Source: DASUPK01 sp963815665
GTDB lineage: Bacteria; Actinomycetota; Thermoleophilia; Solirubrobacterales; 70-9
Direction of reading: 5' to 3'
Assembly (NCBI GenBank): GCA_963815665.1
Contig: CAWFHN010000014.1
Span: forward strand, 1 to 64,000
Length of the DNA: 64,000 bases
The notes under the pieces were generated by a model. It was not told the DNA's origin, did no database searches, and saw nothing but the letters and a program-made list of their open reading frames with translations. The position numbers and the translations under genes are program-made. This document shows positions 7,571-15,872 of this stretch, piece by piece. Positions within the stretch are counted from its first letter, which is position 1; each line of letters opens with the position of its first letter.

Positions 7571-8641
7571 CTATTCGCCCCAGCGGAATCCCGTAGGCGT
7601 GGGCATCGGTTCAAGGGGGCTCGAGGGGAGGCCCGGCTCGGTCCCGGCCGTGTTGTAGCCCGACGGCGCCACGTCGTTCGGGGTGTCGGGATGGAAGAGC
7701 GACGCCAGGTACTGGATGTGCCCGCGGCCCGGGCCGAGCTCCCACTGGCCGCCGCCGTAGGCGCCGATCCCGTTCTCGTCGCAGAAGTCATAGCCGGCGA
7801 AGAGCTCGTGCAGCGGCCCGAAGCGCGATGGCTTGATGTTGACCATCTTCGGCATCCAGGGCTGCGCCTTGATGTCGTCGACCGAGTGGATCACGGCGTC
7901 CCAGGTGACGCGCTCCGCGACCGGGTCGAGGATCGGCTTGGTCTCGTCGTTCACGTCCGGGTCCTCCAACCAGGCATCGGGGAAGGCCTCGATCAGCTTG
8001 CGGTAGAGCTCGGGGTCGGTCTCGACATCGACCGGCGTGCCCTTGTACTGGCCCTTGAGGTCGAGGGAGTCCACGGCACCGGTCTCGACCAGCTGGCCGA
8101 TCAGCTCGTCGGTCCAGTCGTTGGTCGGATCGAGCTTGAAGCGCAGAGTCGGGTAGACCTCGAGCCGCTTGCGGACCGGCTCGATCGTCGAGACCTCGTC
8201 GGAGCCCGGCGGCGTCAGCCTCATCGAGACGACGAAGGTGACGGGCTTCGGCTCCCGCCCGACGACCTCGTGCAGCGACTTGCCCGCCTGTCGCAGCGCC
8301 AGGTCGAGCGCCGCGCTCTCGAAAGCCCAGCGGCGGTAGTTGACGGAGACCTCGCGCTCGGGTGGGCTGGGGAAGAGAGGAAGGCCGTCGAGCAGCTCCG
8401 AGAAGGACCCGATCGTGTGCTCGCCCGCGAGGTCCAGGATCGGGCCTGCGTCCTGGAGGGCGATGTGGTCGAGTGAGTCGTAGACGACGTCCTCGCCGAG
8501 CCCCTCGTGCCCGCCGCCCTTCAGGTGGATGATCGTGGTCAGGCGGTCGAAGTCGGAGTCCGGCAGCGAGAACTCCAGTCCCTCCAGCTCGTATGAGTCG
8601 ATCTGGAGCGGCAGGTCCTTGATCTTGTCGTAGCTGGGCAC
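7571..8641 (-). CDS. enolase-superfamily (MR/MLE-like) enzyme
   Basis: 356 aa from GTG 8639-8641, which has TAAGGT upstream and precedes the first conserved block (PSYDKIKDLPLQIDSYELEG). The capping domain is followed by the barrel: second-strand RFKLDPT (an R-x-K instead of the usual K-x-K), then LDLKGQY (Asp), WLEDPDV (Glu), VTWDAVIHSVDDI (Asp) and VNIKPSRFG (Lys). The C-terminus GQWELGPGRGHIQYLASLF is enolase-superfamily-like. Such enzymes abstract an alpha-proton of a carboxylate; the substrate cannot be read. It is divergent from the flavodoxin-like gene and co-directional with ferritin. Confidence 0.72.
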   Translation of the reverse strand: MPSYDKIKDLPLQIDSYELEGLEFSLPDSDFDRLTTIIHLKGGGHEGLGEDVVYDSLDHIALQDAGPILDLAGEHTIGSFSELLDGLPLFPSPPEREVSVNYRRWAFESAALDLALRQAGKSLHEVVGREPKPVTFVVSMRLTPPGSDEVSTIEPVRKRLEVYPTLRFKLDPTNDWTDELIGQLVETGAVDSLDLKGQYKGTPVDVETDPELYRKLIEAFPDAWLEDPDVNDETKPILDPVAERVTWDAVIHSVDDIKAQPWMPKMVNIKPSRFGPLHELFAGYDFCDENGIGAYGGGQWELGPGRGHIQYLASLFHPDTPNDVAPSGYNTAGTEPGLPSSPLEPMPTPTGFRWGE

Positions 8642-8759
8642 GGCGGAGGACCTTACCGACCGGCCGAGCTCGGCTTCCGAGGCTCGCGTAACGTTGCGGA
8701 GCTCCGCCGGACGAAACACGCGTTCACGGGCGGATCGTCCGATTACGAGAGGAGAAGGA

Positions 8760-9443
8760 ATGGCTGAGTCACTCGGCGCCGATGCCGGCGCCGGACTGAA
8801 GGCACTGGGGGTCAACTGCACGCTGAAGAAGACGCCCGAGACCTCGAACACGGAGGCGCTGATGAACCGGGTGCTGGGACTCCTGGAGGAGCACGGAGTC
8901 GAGACCGAGATCCTGCGGCCCGTCGACTTCGACATCAAGTTCGGCGTCAGCTCCGATGAGGGCGACGGGGACGAATGGCCCCAGATCCTCGAGAAGTTCA
9001 AGGCCGCCGACATCCTGCTGATGGGCATGTCGATCTGGTTCGGGGTGCGCTCCTCGGTCTGCCAGATGGTGATCGAGCGCCTCGACGGGACCTACAACGA
9101 GCGCAACGACGTCGGCCAGTATCCGCTCTACAACAAGGTCGCGGGAGTCGTGGTGACCGGCAACGAGGACGGCGCGCACGCCAGCGCCGAGACCACCCTC
9201 TTCAACATGACCCACCTCGGCTGCGTGGTCCCGCCCAACGCCGATACCTACTGGGTGGGCGACGCCGGGCCGGGGCCCTCCTACCTCGACGCCGGCGGGC
9301 CGGATCACCCCTACACGCAGCGGACAAGCTCCTGGTGCGCCCACAACCTGCTCCACATGGCCCGGATCCTGCGCGAGTCCCCGATCCCGCCGATCGGCAA
9401 CACGCTGGACGAGATGGGCGGCGACGCCGTCCACGGCGGCTAG
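8760..9443 (+). CDS. flavodoxin / NADPH-dependent FMN reductase-like protein
   Basis: 227 aa, cytoplasmic, alpha/beta flavodoxin-like fold. LGVNCTLKKTPETSNTEALM is the first strand and FMN phosphate loop, GVETEILRPVDF the second strand, and ADILLMGMSIWFGVRSS the FMN-contacting loop. VAGVVVTGNEDGAHASAETT and later segments complete the fold. Probably a WrbA/NADPH:quinone-type flavoprotein reductase. ATG 8760 has an excellent GAGAGGAGAAGGA ribosome-binding site. Divergent from the enolase-like gene with about 118 bp between starts. Confidence 0.78.
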   Translation: MAESLGADAGAGLKALGVNCTLKKTPETSNTEALMNRVLGLLEEHGVETEILRPVDFDIKFGVSSDEGDGDEWPQILEKFKAADILLMGMSIWFGVRSSVCQMVIERLDGTYNERNDVGQYPLYNKVAGVVVTGNEDGAHASAETTLFNMTHLGCVVPPNADTYWVGDAGPGPSYLDAGGPDHPYTQRTSSWCAHNLLHMARILRESPIPPIGNTLDEMGGDAVHGG

Positions 9444-9513
9444 GGCCCCAGCCGGGGAACGACCCGCAGATATATGCTTCTGCCCTAACCCAGGGCCAGG
9501 AGAGGGCGACGGG

Positions 9514-11745
9514 ATGAATTGCGCGGGAAGCGCGAGGCGTCTGAGAGGAATTGCGATGGCGGCATCCGCAGCGGCGCTCGCGATCGCCGCGATGGCGCCC
9601 GCAGCGGCTTCGGCGGCCAACGGCCTCGCCGTCCACGGCAGCGTCAACCAGGTCTACGTCACCGGGGCCCAGCCGGGTACGAGCCTGCGACTGCTCGATC
9701 GCAAGCGCAAGCGGGTCCGGACCAAGCCCGTGGGGACGCTGGGCGGCGTCGTCTTCCGCGGCGTCCCGGCCGGGAAGGGCTACCGGGTGCGCGCCGCCGA
9801 CGGCTCGCTCTCCGTGAAGGTCGGCGTGATGAGAGACAGGTCCGCGCCGAAGCACCCCTCGATCTACAACCAGACCCTTCCCGCAGGGGGATACGGCTAC
9901 ATGACGACGCGGGACGGCACCACCCTCTCGCTCGACGTCCGGCTGCCCGGCCCGGCCAACAAGGGGCCGTACCCGACGCTGGTCGAGTACTCGGGCTATG
10001 GATACGCCAACCCCGCCGGCGCCGAGAGCGGCATCAGCCAGATCCTCAACCTGCTCGGCTACGCCGTGGTCGACGTGACGATGCGCGGGATTGGCTGCTC
10101 GGGTGGAGCCTTCGACTACTTCGAGAAGCTGCAGAGCCTCGACGGCTACGACGTCGTGGAGACGGCCGCGCGCCAGCCGTGGGTGCTGAATGGCAAGGTC
10201 GGGATGGCGGGCGTCTCCTACGGCGGGATCAGCCAGCTCTTCGTCGGGGCCACCAGGCCGCCGCACCTGGCGGCGATCACCCCGCTGTCGGTGATCGACA
10301 ACACGGCCACCACCCTGTACCCGGGCGGCCTGCTCAACACCGGCTTCGCAGTCCCATGGGCTCAGGACCGGGTCGACGACTCCCAGCCGTCCTCGCCGAC
10401 CGAGGGCCAGGGCTGGGCCTACAAGCGGATCCAGGGCGGGGATCAGATCTGCAAGGCGAACCAGACGCTGCACACCGCCGCCGCGGACCTGATCGCCAAG
10501 ATCTCGAAGAACCGCTTCTTCCGGCCCAGGATCGCGAACCCGCTGTCTCCCGCGACCTTCGTCAACAAGATCAGGGTCCCCGTCTTCATGGCCTGCCAGT
10601 TCAACGACGAGCAGACGGGCGCCCACTGCCCCAACCTCGCCGACCGGTTCACCCAGACCCGCCGCAAGTGGTTCACGTTCACCAACGGCTTCCACATCGA
10701 CTCGCTCGATCCCGGGACCTTCAACCGCTGGTTCGACTTCCTCGAGCTGTACGTGGCGCAGCGAAAACCGCAATATCCACCGGGGGCGGCGGCGTCCGCG
10801 CCGGGGATCTACACCGCCGCGATGGGCATCCCGGGCGTGACGCTGCCGCATGACCCGATACAGGACCAGCCGAGCTACCAGGCCGCTCTGAGCGCCTTCC
10901 AGGCCATACCGCCGATCAGGATCCTCTTCGACAATGGAGCGGGCGGCGCCGCGGGAAATCCCTACCCGAGCTTCGAGCGCTACTTCAATCGCTTCCCGAT
11001 CCCCAAGACCCGGGCGCGCTCCTGGTACTTCGGTGCCAATGGAGCGCTCAGGGGCAAGCCTCCGAAGAAGGGTCGCAAGGGGGGCAGCGACACCTTCGTC
11101 TGGGACCGGACCGCGCGGCCCGCCAGCGACTTCGCGGGCACGAACACCGGTGGCGGCGACCTCTGGACCGCTCACCCCAACTTCGACTGGCGCCAGCCGC
11201 CGGCCGGGAACGCCGCGTCCTTCATCACCCCGCCGCTGGGGAGCGATGCCGGAATCATCGGAGCCGGTGCAGTCCACGCCTGGATCCGGGCCTCCGTCCC
11301 GAATGTGGATCTCCAGGTCACCGTCTCCGAGGTGCGACCGGACGGCAAGGAGACCTACGTGCAGAGCGGCTACCTGCGCACCAGCGCCCGCAAGCTGGAC
11401 GCGAAGCACAGCTCCCTGCTCGAGCCAGTATTGAGTCTGCGGCGCGAGGACGCCGCCAAGCTGCCCAAGGGCCGGCTGACGAAGCTGATCGTCCCGCTCT
11501 ACTACGAGGGCCACGTCTATCGGGCCGGGTCGCGGATCCGCGTCACCGTGAGCGCCCCGGTCGGCGACCAGCCGGTGTGGGCCTTCGCCGAGACCGTCCC
11601 GACCCACAACGCGAACGTCACGGTCGCCTTCTCGCACAAGCATCCCTCGCGCCTGATCCTGCCGCTGGTCCCGGGAGTGACGGCGCCGACGCCGCTGCCT
11701 CCATGTCCCGGGCTGCGCGGCGAGCCCTGCCGGAGCTTCCCTTAG
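9514..11745 (+). CDS. secreted CocE/NonD (S15, X-Pro dipeptidyl-peptidase-like) hydrolase
   Basis: 743 aa. A signal peptide (MAASAAALAIAAMAPAAASA) leads to an extracellular alpha/beta hydrolase. The nucleophile elbow is GMAGVSYGGISQLF; FHIDSLDPGTF fits the later catalytic-acid/His region. The C-terminal beta-sandwich (GAVHAWIRASVPNVDLQVTVSEVRPDG to GSRIRVTVSAP) is the jelly-roll domain typical of S15/CocE enzymes. An N-terminal Ig-like segment of about 80 residues precedes the catalytic domain. Start ATG 9514 has CCAGGAGAGGG upstream. Substrate may be peptides or esters. A second, differently built S15-like hydrolase is at 45346-47661. Confidence 0.83.
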   Translation: MNCAGSARRLRGIAMAASAAALAIAAMAPAAASAANGLAVHGSVNQVYVTGAQPGTSLRLLDRKRKRVRTKPVGTLGGVVFRGVPAGKGYRVRAADGSLSVKVGVMRDRSAPKHPSIYNQTLPAGGYGYMTTRDGTTLSLDVRLPGPANKGPYPTLVEYSGYGYANPAGAESGISQILNLLGYAVVDVTMRGIGCSGGAFDYFEKLQSLDGYDVVETAARQPWVLNGKVGMAGVSYGGISQLFVGATRPPHLAAITPLSVIDNTATTLYPGGLLNTGFAVPWAQDRVDDSQPSSPTEGQGWAYKRIQGGDQICKANQTLHTAAADLIAKISKNRFFRPRIANPLSPATFVNKIRVPVFMACQFNDEQTGAHCPNLADRFTQTRRKWFTFTNGFHIDSLDPGTFNRWFDFLELYVAQRKPQYPPGAAASAPGIYTAAMGIPGVTLPHDPIQDQPSYQAALSAFQAIPPIRILFDNGAGGAAGNPYPSFERYFNRFPIPKTRARSWYFGANGALRGKPPKKGRKGGSDTFVWDRTARPASDFAGTNTGGGDLWTAHPNFDWRQPPAGNAASFITPPLGSDAGIIGAGAVHAWIRASVPNVDLQVTVSEVRPDGKETYVQSGYLRTSARKLDAKHSSLLEPVLSLRREDAAKLPKGRLTKLIVPLYYEGHVYRAGSRIRVTVSAPVGDQPVWAFAETVPTHNANVTVAFSHKHPSRLILPLVPGVTAPTPLPPCPGLRGEPCRSFP

Positions 11746-11783
11746 GCCGCACTTCTCTAGCTCGCGAGTAGCGTGCAGAGTCG

Positions 11784-12467
11784 ATGAGCAGACCGGTCGC
11801 TTTGTCATGGAGCGGGGGCAAGGACTCGGCGCTCGCGCTGCATGAGCTGCGTCGTTGTCACACCCCACCGTCGCTGCTGCTTACGACATTTGACGAGGAC
11901 AGTGGGAGGGTGCCTCATCACGGGGTACAGATCGAGCTAGTGGCCGCGCAGGCGGAAGCCGTCGGCTTACCGCTCGTGACCGTGGCACTGCCGCCCGCCG
12001 CATCCAACGCCAGCTACGAGCAGCGTCTGCAGGAAGCCTTCGACGCGCCCCCGCTGGATGCGGTCACGGCGGTCGCGTTCGGCGACCTGTTCCTCGCAGA
12101 CTTACGCCGGTACCGCGAGGAGCGCATGGCGCAGGCGGGTCGAACTGCCATCTTCCCGCTCTGGGGGCGTGCGACAAGGACACTGGCTCGGGCGTTCATC
12201 GACGCTGGCTTCGGTGCCACCGTCGTCTCCGTAGACGGCGACCAGATCGAGCACAGCTTCCTCGGGCGAGACTTCGACGAGGACCTGCTGGGCAAACTGC
12301 CGGCGCAGGCGGATCCGTGCGGGGAGCACGGCGAGTTCCACACGTTCGTGCACGATGGCCCGATCTTCGAGCATCCCGTCGTGGTGCGCGCCGCAGGTCG
12401 GGTGACCGACGGGCGTTTTACGTGGTTGGAACTGCGCGCCCTGAGCGCTGCTGACGCCGAGGCCTGA
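11784..12467 (+). CDS. Dph6-like PP-loop ATPase (adenine nucleotide alpha hydrolase family)
   Basis: 227 aa. The PP-loop is at the extreme N-terminus (ALSWSGGKDSALALHEL). The C-terminal half has GRDFDEDLLGKL and CGEHGEFHTFVHDGPIF, the diagnostic motif of diphthine-ammonia-ligase relatives. In archaea and eukaryotes Dph6 amidates diphthine on EF2; bacteria lack diphthamide, so the bacterial substrate is unknown. An AMP-forming amide synthesis is the safest inference. It stands alone and converges on the HxlR regulator gene. Confidence 0.82.
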   Translation: MSRPVALSWSGGKDSALALHELRRCHTPPSLLLTTFDEDSGRVPHHGVQIELVAAQAEAVGLPLVTVALPPAASNASYEQRLQEAFDAPPLDAVTAVAFGDLFLADLRRYREERMAQAGRTAIFPLWGRATRTLARAFIDAGFGATVVSVDGDQIEHSFLGRDFDEDLLGKLPAQADPCGEHGEFHTFVHDGPIFEHPVVVRAAGRVTDGRFTWLELRALSAADAEA

Positions 12468-12529
12468 CGCATCGACGAGACGAGCAAAGCGACGATCTGG
12501 AAAGCAAGCCCTTAACCGAGGAGGGGCCC

Positions 12530-13003
12530 CTAGGCCGGGGCCTTCAGCCCAGGGCCCGGAAGGGCCTCGGCGTCGCGCGCGCCGATCTCCTCGCCGCACT
12601 TTCCGCAGCGCAGCTCCAGTGTCGGCTCGCCGCCGCAGCCCCTGTGGCGGATCTCGACGGGCGGGCCCTCCTCCGCCATGTAGCGGTCGCCCCATTCGCG
12701 CAGCGCCATCAGCACGGGATATAGATCGATACCCATCTCCGTGAGCCGGTAGCGGTCGCGGGTGCGCACCGCGTCCTTGTAGGGCTCGCGGCACAGGACG
12801 CCGGCGTCGACCAGCCGGCCGAGCCGATCGGAGAGCAGGGAACGGGAGATGTCGAGGCTCGACTGGAAGTCCTCGAATCGCTTGATCCCGGAGAACGCTT
12901 GGCGGAGGATGACGAGGGTCCAGCGGTCGCCCAGCAGGGCGGCCGGCCTGGCGATCGAGCATCTCTCCTCTGCGATGTCCGCGGCGCGCATCCGGGCCAG
13001 CAT
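12530..13003 (-). CDS. HxlR-family winged-helix transcriptional regulator
   Basis: 157 aa. Residues 12-110 form the HxlR winged helix: CSIARPAALLGDRWTLVILRQ, GIKRFEDFQSSLDISRSLLSDRL, GRLVDAGVLCREPY, YRLTEMGIDLYPVLMAL. The leading Cys in the CSIARP position is where many HxlR proteins sense electrophiles. The C-terminal extension has C-x10-C-x2-C (CGGEPTLELRCGKCGEE), a possible metal-binding knuckle. It is divergent from the tautomerase-alcohol dehydrogenase pair, with a 15-bp palindrome between them that is the obvious operator. Start ATG 13001-13003. Confidence 0.85.
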   Translation of the reverse strand: MLARMRAADIAEERCSIARPAALLGDRWTLVILRQAFSGIKRFEDFQSSLDISRSLLSDRLGRLVDAGVLCREPYKDAVRTRDRYRLTEMGIDLYPVLMALREWGDRYMAEEGPPVEIRHRGCGGEPTLELRCGKCGEEIGARDAEALPGPGLKAPA

Positions 13004-13014
13004 AGCGAGGCTAC

Positions 13015-13029
13015 GTTCGGAATCCGAAC
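13015..13029. promoter_or_regulatory. palindromic candidate operator for the HxlR regulator
   Basis: GTTCGGA and TCCGAAC flank a single A, giving perfect 7-bp arms. It is centred 19 bases upstream of the hxlR start and about 60 bases upstream of the tautomerase start, suiting dual control of both directions. Binding by the adjacent regulator is inferred. Confidence 0.5.
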
Positions 13030-13082
13030 CCTATAGCCTGCGTCCAACTTCTGAACCCAAGATCCCGCCCAAGGAGGACACC

Positions 13083-13574
13083 TTGCCGAAGCTCGATCTG
13101 ACCATTCCCGCGGAGTCCCTCACCGACGACGCCAGGCAGGAGCTCGCCCGCGAGCTGGGCGCCACTCTCCTGCGCTGGGAGGGCGCGCCGGACACCGAGT
13201 TCTTCCGCTCCATCACCTGGACCCACGTGCACGCGCTGCCGGCGGATGAGATCCAGACACCCGACGGCGTCGCCGAGCCGCACGCCGTCGTCGACGTCAC
13301 GATCCCGAGCGGCGCCCTCAGCGAGCGCCGCAAGGCGGGCCTGGTCGAGGACACGACCAAGCTGGTTCTCGACGCGACCGGCTGGGGCCCCGAGGCGGGC
13401 GTCCGCGTCTGGACGCTGATCCACGAGGTTCCGGACGGCAACTGGGGCGCTGCGGGCCAGGTGGTCCGCTTCGAGCAGCTCCGCAAGGCGGCCAAGGCCG
13501 AGCGCGAGCAGGAGGGATCGGGCAAGGAGAAGGTCCCGGCCGCGGCGAGCGACAAGAAGGAGGTCCCGGCGTGA
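13083..13574 (+). CDS. tautomerase-superfamily (4-OT/MIF-like) protein
   Basis: 163 aa. Start TTG 13083 is fixed by a consensus AAGGAGG five bases upstream. The second residue is proline (M-P-K-L), which becomes the catalytic Pro-1 of this superfamily after Met removal. Sequence includes DLTIPAESLTDDARQELARE, then a second beta-alpha unit HAVVDVTIPSGALSERRKAGLVEDTTKLVL, so it is a fused double-unit tautomerase, followed by a charged tail. The next gene overlaps by four bases, so the two are translationally coupled. Likely role: isomerising an enol/keto or unsaturated acid before the dehydrogenase, under HxlR control (inference). Confidence 0.75.
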   Translation: MPKLDLTIPAESLTDDARQELARELGATLLRWEGAPDTEFFRSITWTHVHALPADEIQTPDGVAEPHAVVDVTIPSGALSERRKAGLVEDTTKLVLDATGWGPEAGVRVWTLIHEVPDGNWGAAGQVVRFEQLRKAAKAEREQEGSGKEKVPAAASDKKEVPA

Positions 13575-14575
13575 GGCAGCTCCAGTTCCTCGAGAAGGGG
13601 AAGCTCGAATGGCGCGAGGCCCCGGACGCAAAGCTCGAGGGCGACAGCGAGGCCGTCGTGCGGCCGGTGGCCCTGGCCACCTGTGACATCGACGTCGCCT
13701 TCGTGCGGGGAATGTTTCCGGCGGAGCCCTATTCCTTCGGGCATGAGTGCGTCGGCGAGGTGACGGACGTCGGCGACTCGGTCACCTCCGTGAAGCCGGG
13801 CGACCTGGTCAGCGTCCCGTTCCAGATCTCCTGCGGCGAATGTGCCGCCTGCCGCGAGGGCAGGACCGGCAACTGCGAATCGGTCTCCCGCCTTTCGACC
13901 TACGGGTTGCCGATCGGCGATGACTACGGCGGCTTCGCCAGCGACTCGGTGAGGGTCCCGTACGCGGACGCGATGCTCGTCCCGGTCCCCGAGGGCGTCA
14001 GTCCGACGGCAATCGCAAGCCTCTCGGACAACATCCCGGATGCGTGGCGGTGCGTCGCTCCGCCACTCGCCGAGAGGCCGGGCTCTCCAATCCTGATCGC
14101 GATGGGCGTCGGGTCTATCGCGCTCTACTCGGTCGCGATAGCGCTGGCCCTCGGCGCCGAGAGGGTCGACGTCGTCGGTGGCAACTCGCGGGACCGCGAG
14201 CTGGCCGAGAAGCTGGGGGCCAACGTCCTCGACGAGGATTTTCCCGATCGCGCCGGCTTCTACCCGATCACCGTGGACGCGAGCGCTAACCCGGCCGGCA
14301 TCTCCTGCGCGCTGAAGTCGACCGATGCCGACGGAATCTGCACCAGCATCGGGGTCTACCTGCAGCCCACGCCCCTGCCCCTGCTCGACATGTTCACGCA
14401 GGGGATCACGTTCGTCACCGGCCGACCGCACGTGCGGACGCTGATGCCCGAAGTCCTGGAGCTGATCCGGGACGGCAGGTTCGATCCGGACCCGATGACG
14501 GTCAACAAGGTGGCCTGGGACGACGCGGCCGAGGCGCTCTCGGACCTGCGGGCGAAGACGGTCGTGGCGCGCTAG
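13571..14575 (+). CDS. zinc-dependent medium-chain alcohol dehydrogenase
   Basis: 334 aa MDR-family dehydrogenase. The catalytic zinc site includes CDIDVAF and GHECVGEVTDVGDSVTSVKPGD. The structural zinc lobe is CGECAACREGRTGNC with four cysteines. The Rossmann segment is ILIAMGVGSIALYSVAIALALGAERVDVVG. It oxidises an alcohol or reduces an aldehyde with NAD(P). Start GTG 13571 overlaps the preceding stop (GTGA). Its 3' end lies inside a perfect palindromic terminator. Confidence 0.85.
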   Translation: MRQLQFLEKGKLEWREAPDAKLEGDSEAVVRPVALATCDIDVAFVRGMFPAEPYSFGHECVGEVTDVGDSVTSVKPGDLVSVPFQISCGECAACREGRTGNCESVSRLSTYGLPIGDDYGGFASDSVRVPYADAMLVPVPEGVSPTAIASLSDNIPDAWRCVAPPLAERPGSPILIAMGVGSIALYSVAIALALGAERVDVVGGNSRDRELAEKLGANVLDEDFPDRAGFYPITVDASANPAGISCALKSTDADGICTSIGVYLQPTPLPLLDMFTQGITFVTGRPHVRTLMPEVLELIRDGRFDPDPMTVNKVAWDDAAEALSDLRAKTVVAR

Positions 14576-14592
14576 CTGTCAGGACAGCTAGC
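14571..14592. terminator. perfect 22-bp palindrome covering both convergent stop codons
   Basis: GCTAGCTGTC (14571-14580), a two-base spacer AG, and GACAGCTAGC (14583-14592) are exact inverted copies. The dehydrogenase stop (TAG 14573-14575) and the stop of the opposing gene (14588-14590) both lie within the arms, so one element ends both reading frames and can form a hairpin in either RNA. Confidence 0.6.
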
Positions 14593-15814
14593 CGGTGCCG
14601 CCGGGCACGACGCCGCCGGTCGAGTGACCGGCACTCGAGGCCGCCGGCGGGCGCAGCGCGCCGATCTGCGGCTGCAGGAAGAGCTCCCTCATCCCGTCCT
14701 CGGCGGCGAAGAAGAAGAAAGCGCCTACGCCCTGCTTGAGGGCGGGCTGCACGCAGGAGGCAGCCAGGGCGGCGGAGGTGCTGGTAATCGCCTGGCTGGA
14801 GTGCGCGTCCGGGCTGTCCGTGAACGAGATCTCCATCGCCAGGTTGCTCATCTGCGGCCGGCCCCTCTTCTTCAACGGCAGCCGGATGGTCTTCTTCCGC
14901 TTCTTCTTCTTGCCCTTGACCTTCACCTTCTTGGTGATGAACTTGAACGTGTACTGGAGGCGCAGGTTCTTGGCTCGCGCACCGAAGGCCGCCCCGCCGC
15001 CGTCGGCACAGGAGTCCTGGCTCTGGATGCTGAGGGGGCCCAGCTTGCGGGAGCCGAGGCGGGAGTTCTTCTTGTTCAGGTCCTGGGCGATCTGGCCGTA
15101 GTTCCAGCCGGCGACGTCCTGCGGGGCCAGGCCGGTCCGCTTGCCGGTCCCGATCGGATTGGCGGCCGCGGTCGCGGCGACGCCCCAGTCCCACATCTTG
15201 ATCCGGGGGAAGGCCTTCTTGAAGTTGGGGTTCCACGGGGGTCGCGTCGGATCCGTGAGACGGCCCGCGTTCCAATCGTCCTGCTCGAAGTCGGTGAGCA
15301 CCGCGAAGACGTTGGGATCGGCCACCCCGGCGAACGCGTAGCCGGCCTGCGTGGGGTCGAAGCTCATCCCGTCGAGGGCGATGATCCGGTTGCAGGGGAA
15401 GGTGGCGCGCAGGTCGGCGGCGAGGGTGGAGGCCACGGGATCCGTCATCGGCGGGAAGGCGCCGCTGCCCGCAAAGCGCGTGTTGAGCACGAAGATGTCC
15501 TGCGGGCGCACCCGGTCGGCAAGCCCCCCGTTCGCCTCGTTCCACTGCGTCCAGGTGTTGACGTTCCCCTGGGTGTTGATACGGATCATCATCGTGAAGC
15601 GGGTGGGCCCGGAGCCCGTCGGCGCGAGGCCGTACGGCTGGGCCGGGCAGGCCACCGAGGCCTTCGCTGCGGAGGCCGGGTCGGCCTCTTTCCCGGCGAG
15701 CAACAGCAGCGCGAACAGGGCCGCCGCCGCGGCCAGCGCGGTCGCGCGGCGGGCGCGCCGTGGCGCGCTCCCCTTCGGGTGTGTGACGACTCCTGCCATA
15801 AGGGACGAGGGCAC
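14588..15814 (-). CDS. secreted protein of unknown function with internal lysine-rich segment
   Basis: 408 aa from GTG 15814 (an in-frame ATG at 15799 is an alternative). The N-terminus is basic then hydrophobic (ALAAAAALFALLLLAGKEADPASA), a Sec signal. The mature part starts SVACPAQPYGLAP and contains IRINTQGNVNTWTQWNEANGG, IIALDGMSFDP and MWDWGVAATAAAN, which could be a degenerate glycosidase-like barrel. A very basic stretch (KKVKVKGKKKKRKKTIRLP) interrupts it at about residue 285. The Cys pairs suggest disulfides. No family recognised with confidence. Confidence 0.7.
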   Translation of the reverse strand: MPSSLMAGVVTHPKGSAPRRARRATALAAAAALFALLLLAGKEADPASAAKASVACPAQPYGLAPTGSGPTRFTMMIRINTQGNVNTWTQWNEANGGLADRVRPQDIFVLNTRFAGSGAFPPMTDPVASTLAADLRATFPCNRIIALDGMSFDPTQAGYAFAGVADPNVFAVLTDFEQDDWNAGRLTDPTRPPWNPNFKKAFPRIKMWDWGVAATAAANPIGTGKRTGLAPQDVAGWNYGQIAQDLNKKNSRLGSRKLGPLSIQSQDSCADGGGAAFGARAKNLRLQYTFKFITKKVKVKGKKKKRKKTIRLPLKKRGRPQMSNLAMEISFTDSPDAHSSQAITSTSAALAASCVQPALKQGVGAFFFFAAEDGMRELFLQPQIGALRPPAASSAGHSTGGVVPGGTG

Positions 15815-15872
15815 CGCAAGCTAACGACGCCTCTCCCCTCAACACGCGATCCTTGTTGCAGTTGTGCAGGGG

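Noticed and set aside
9202..11868. Long minus-strand open frame (about 890 codons) opposite the CocE-like gene
   Set aside because: No domain is visible, composition is Arg/Gly/Val-rich as in shadow frames, and the plus-strand gene has signal peptide and catalytic motifs.
12525..12542. Inverted repeat GGCCCC-N6-GGGGCC near the HxlR stop
   Set aside because: It is largely the Pro/Gly/Ala-coding end of the regulator gene; six-bp GC arms are expected by chance here.
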